This document shows positions 62,411 through 64,000 of a stretch of 64,000 bases of DNA, piece after piece. The stretch is taken from NCBI GenBank assembly GCA_033220425.1, contig CM065651.1, forward strand, positions 1 to 64,000. The letters are read 5' to 3'. Made by a program: the position numbers and the translations under genes. The notes under the pieces were generated by a model. That model did not search any database. It was not told the origin of the DNA and saw only the letters and a program-made list of their open reading frames with translations. Position 1 is the first letter of the stretch. Every line of letters starts with the position of its first letter. Source of the DNA: Lepraria neglecta (lineage: Eukaryota > Ascomycota > Lecanoromycetes > Lecanorales > Stereocaulaceae).

Positions 62411-62602
62411 TATTGTATACTATTTGCTATTTTCCTTTGCCATTTTCCTTTATTACTATTTCTTTGTTAATATTCTAGCGTCTTCTACTATTTAACACTC
62501 TATTATATATATTAGGAGCCTTATTCCATAGATTCTGGCTCCTTAGGCTGTTCACATTCATAGATCTTATTGATATCTTGCAACGCTTATACTATAGCGA
62601 CA
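62411..62602 (+). repeat. 3' LTR of copia relic E
   Basis: 192 bp, partner of 50787-50978; ends GCGACA before the TTAAG duplication. Confidence 0.9.
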
Positions 62603-64000
62603 TTAAGCCTCCTATTAAGAAGGTAGATATATTAAGGAATAGTCCTATAAATTATCCGCCTCCGCTATCTGAGAAACTAGAGGTACTAGATATCGCCGAG
62701 ATTAGCGCTACTATATTCTATATATATAAAAGGAACTAAAAGAAGTATAATATCTAATACTTCTCTATAATAATAGCTGAGTTAGAGAAGGCTATCTAGA
62801 ATAGATCTATACTAGACTAGATCTATAAGATATCGAAAGCAACGAAGAGGATAGTCAAGTAGAAGCTTCCCCGGGAATACTATAATCTTATTAACGTCTT
62901 TAATCGGAGCAAAGTAAAGGAACTCCTACTATATTAGTTATATAATTATAAGATCAAGATAGAACCTGGAAAGAAACCCCTTTAAAGTCGCTTATATTTA
63001 ATATCTAGATTTAAGCTCTAAAAGGTAAAGGAGTATTTAGACAATAACCTTAAGAAGGGCTTTATCTTATCTAGTATAGCGCTCTATATATCGCTAGTCC
63101 TATTTATCTAAAAGTATAATAGAAGTCTCCGTTTCTATATCGACTATCGGAAACTTAATACCCTTACGATTCGGAACCGCTATCCTATACCGCTTATCGA
63201 GGAAATATTTACTTATATTATCAGATATAAATACCTTATAAAGCTAGATATTATTGCCGCGTTCAACAAGCTCCGTATATATTCGGATAGCGAAGATCTT
63301 ACGATGTTTACTACCTTATTCGAAGCGTTTAAATACTATATTCTACTATTTGGCCTAACTAATAGACCTGCGTCCTTCTAGTACTATATAAATGATACCC
63401 TCTTCGACTACCTGAACGATTTCTACTAGGTCTATCTAGATAATATCCTAATCTATAGCAAGACGGAAAAAGAGTATAAGTAATATATACGAAAGGTCTT
63501 ACTGAAGCTTCGGGAGGCGAGACTACAGGCTGATATCCGATTACGTTAATAGCGGTATCCTATCCCAAGCTAACGATGACGGAGTCCTTTATCCAGTTAT
63601 ATTCTATAGTAAGAACCTACTATCTACGGAGTATAACTATAAGATCTACGATAAGAAGCTACTTGCAATCGTCCGCTACCTAGAATACTAGCGTCTTGAA
63701 TTAGAATTAACTAATATCCCTATCCAAATATTTACTAATTATAAAAGCCTTAAATATTTTATATAGATAAAGGAGCTAATACGCCGTCAAGCTCGATAGA
63801 TAGAGAAATTAGCTAATTTCAACTTCAAAATTATATACTAGAGTAGTAAATCTAATAGCAAAGTAGACGCCTTAACGCGTATACTAAACTTAGTTTCTAC
63901 TAATAACTAAGATAAGCGTTAAAAGTATTAATACCGTGCTCTACTATCTCTAGAGTATTTTTAGAAATTCTCTAAGGATAGAGACCTTAAAGAGGGGGGT

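Larger units (their letters stand above)
50787..62602 (+). mobile_element. Ty1/copia relic E, interrupted by gypsy relic C
   Basis: Paired 192-bp LTRs at 50787-50978 and 62411-62602, with the target duplication TTAAG (50782-50786 and 62603-62607) and a purine tract (AGGGGGG) just before the right LTR. Internal order on the plus strand: Gag-like region up to 52,363, then after the inserted gypsy protease/integrase (about 59,100-60,300), reverse transcriptase (about 60,700-61,600) and RNase H (to about 62,300). That domain order defines Ty1/copia. Broken many times, in the RIP style. Confidence 0.9.
47757..64000 (+). mobile_element. Ty3/gypsy relic B, interrupted; runs off the window
   Basis: Plus-strand Gag region at about 48,750-49,450; reverse transcriptase and RNase H regions at about 63,100-63,900, continuing past the window. 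Between them lie a TA-flanked MITE (49929-50537) and a copia relic (50787-62602), the latter itself carrying gypsy relic C. The left edge is placed where copia relic D stops; its LTR is not securely defined. Heavily RIP-altered and broken throughout. Confidence 0.7.

Noticed and set aside
1-64000. CRISPR arrays, rRNA and tRNA genes
   Set aside because: None seen by eye; the repeats present are tandem or transposon-derived. A tRNA scan was not possible here.

Overview
The window comes from a filamentous ascomycete (Pezizomycotina). Genes carry short spliceosomal introns of 50-135 bp, the secondary-metabolite genes are fungal in type, and the retroelement blocks are AT-rich. In those blocks CpA/TpG is almost absent while CpG is kept, which is the footprint of repeat-induced point mutation (RIP). 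I cannot name the species.

Layout. 0-12.1 kb: a 172-bp tandem array, a degraded gene of the OrsD-domain/telomere-linked helicase type, simple repeats, and a Ty3/gypsy relic sitting inside a Ty1/copia relic. 13.3-44.8 kb: a gene cluster that stands out as GC-balanced and intact. 24.4-30.3 kb: an island of repeats, solo LTRs and a Tc1/mariner relic that cuts the cluster in two. 45.3-64 kb: a TIR element, then a deep nest (copia, interrupted by gypsy, which carries a TA-flanked MITE and another copia, which holds a second gypsy). The outer gypsy runs off the right edge.

The cluster is the main discovery. It has a two-module NRPS with a free N-terminal carrier domain (T0-C-A-T-C-A-T, 36313-44168), a one-module NRPS ending in a reductase (C-A-T-R, 19204-14486), a six-exon acyl-AMP ligase (30979-33042), an MFS exporter (35537-33456), a serine hydrolase (22504-21389), a C2H2 regulator (13286-13996) and an extra proteasome beta-6 (PRE7-type) subunit (20436-21263). 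This is the parts list of the fellutamide B (inp) cluster of Aspergillus nidulans: acyl ligase loads a fatty acid on T0, the two-module NRPS adds two residues, the C-A-T-R protein adds the third and releases an aldehyde, and the proteasome paralogue protects the producer. I infer that this locus makes a lipotripeptide aldehyde proteasome inhibitor with built-in target-based self-resistance. A 2OG-Fe(II) oxygenase gene in the cluster looks broken.

Inp symbols below mean presumed counterpart, judged from architecture and memory of that pathway, not from a database search. Exon borders were read by hand and keep frame throughout for the intact genes.
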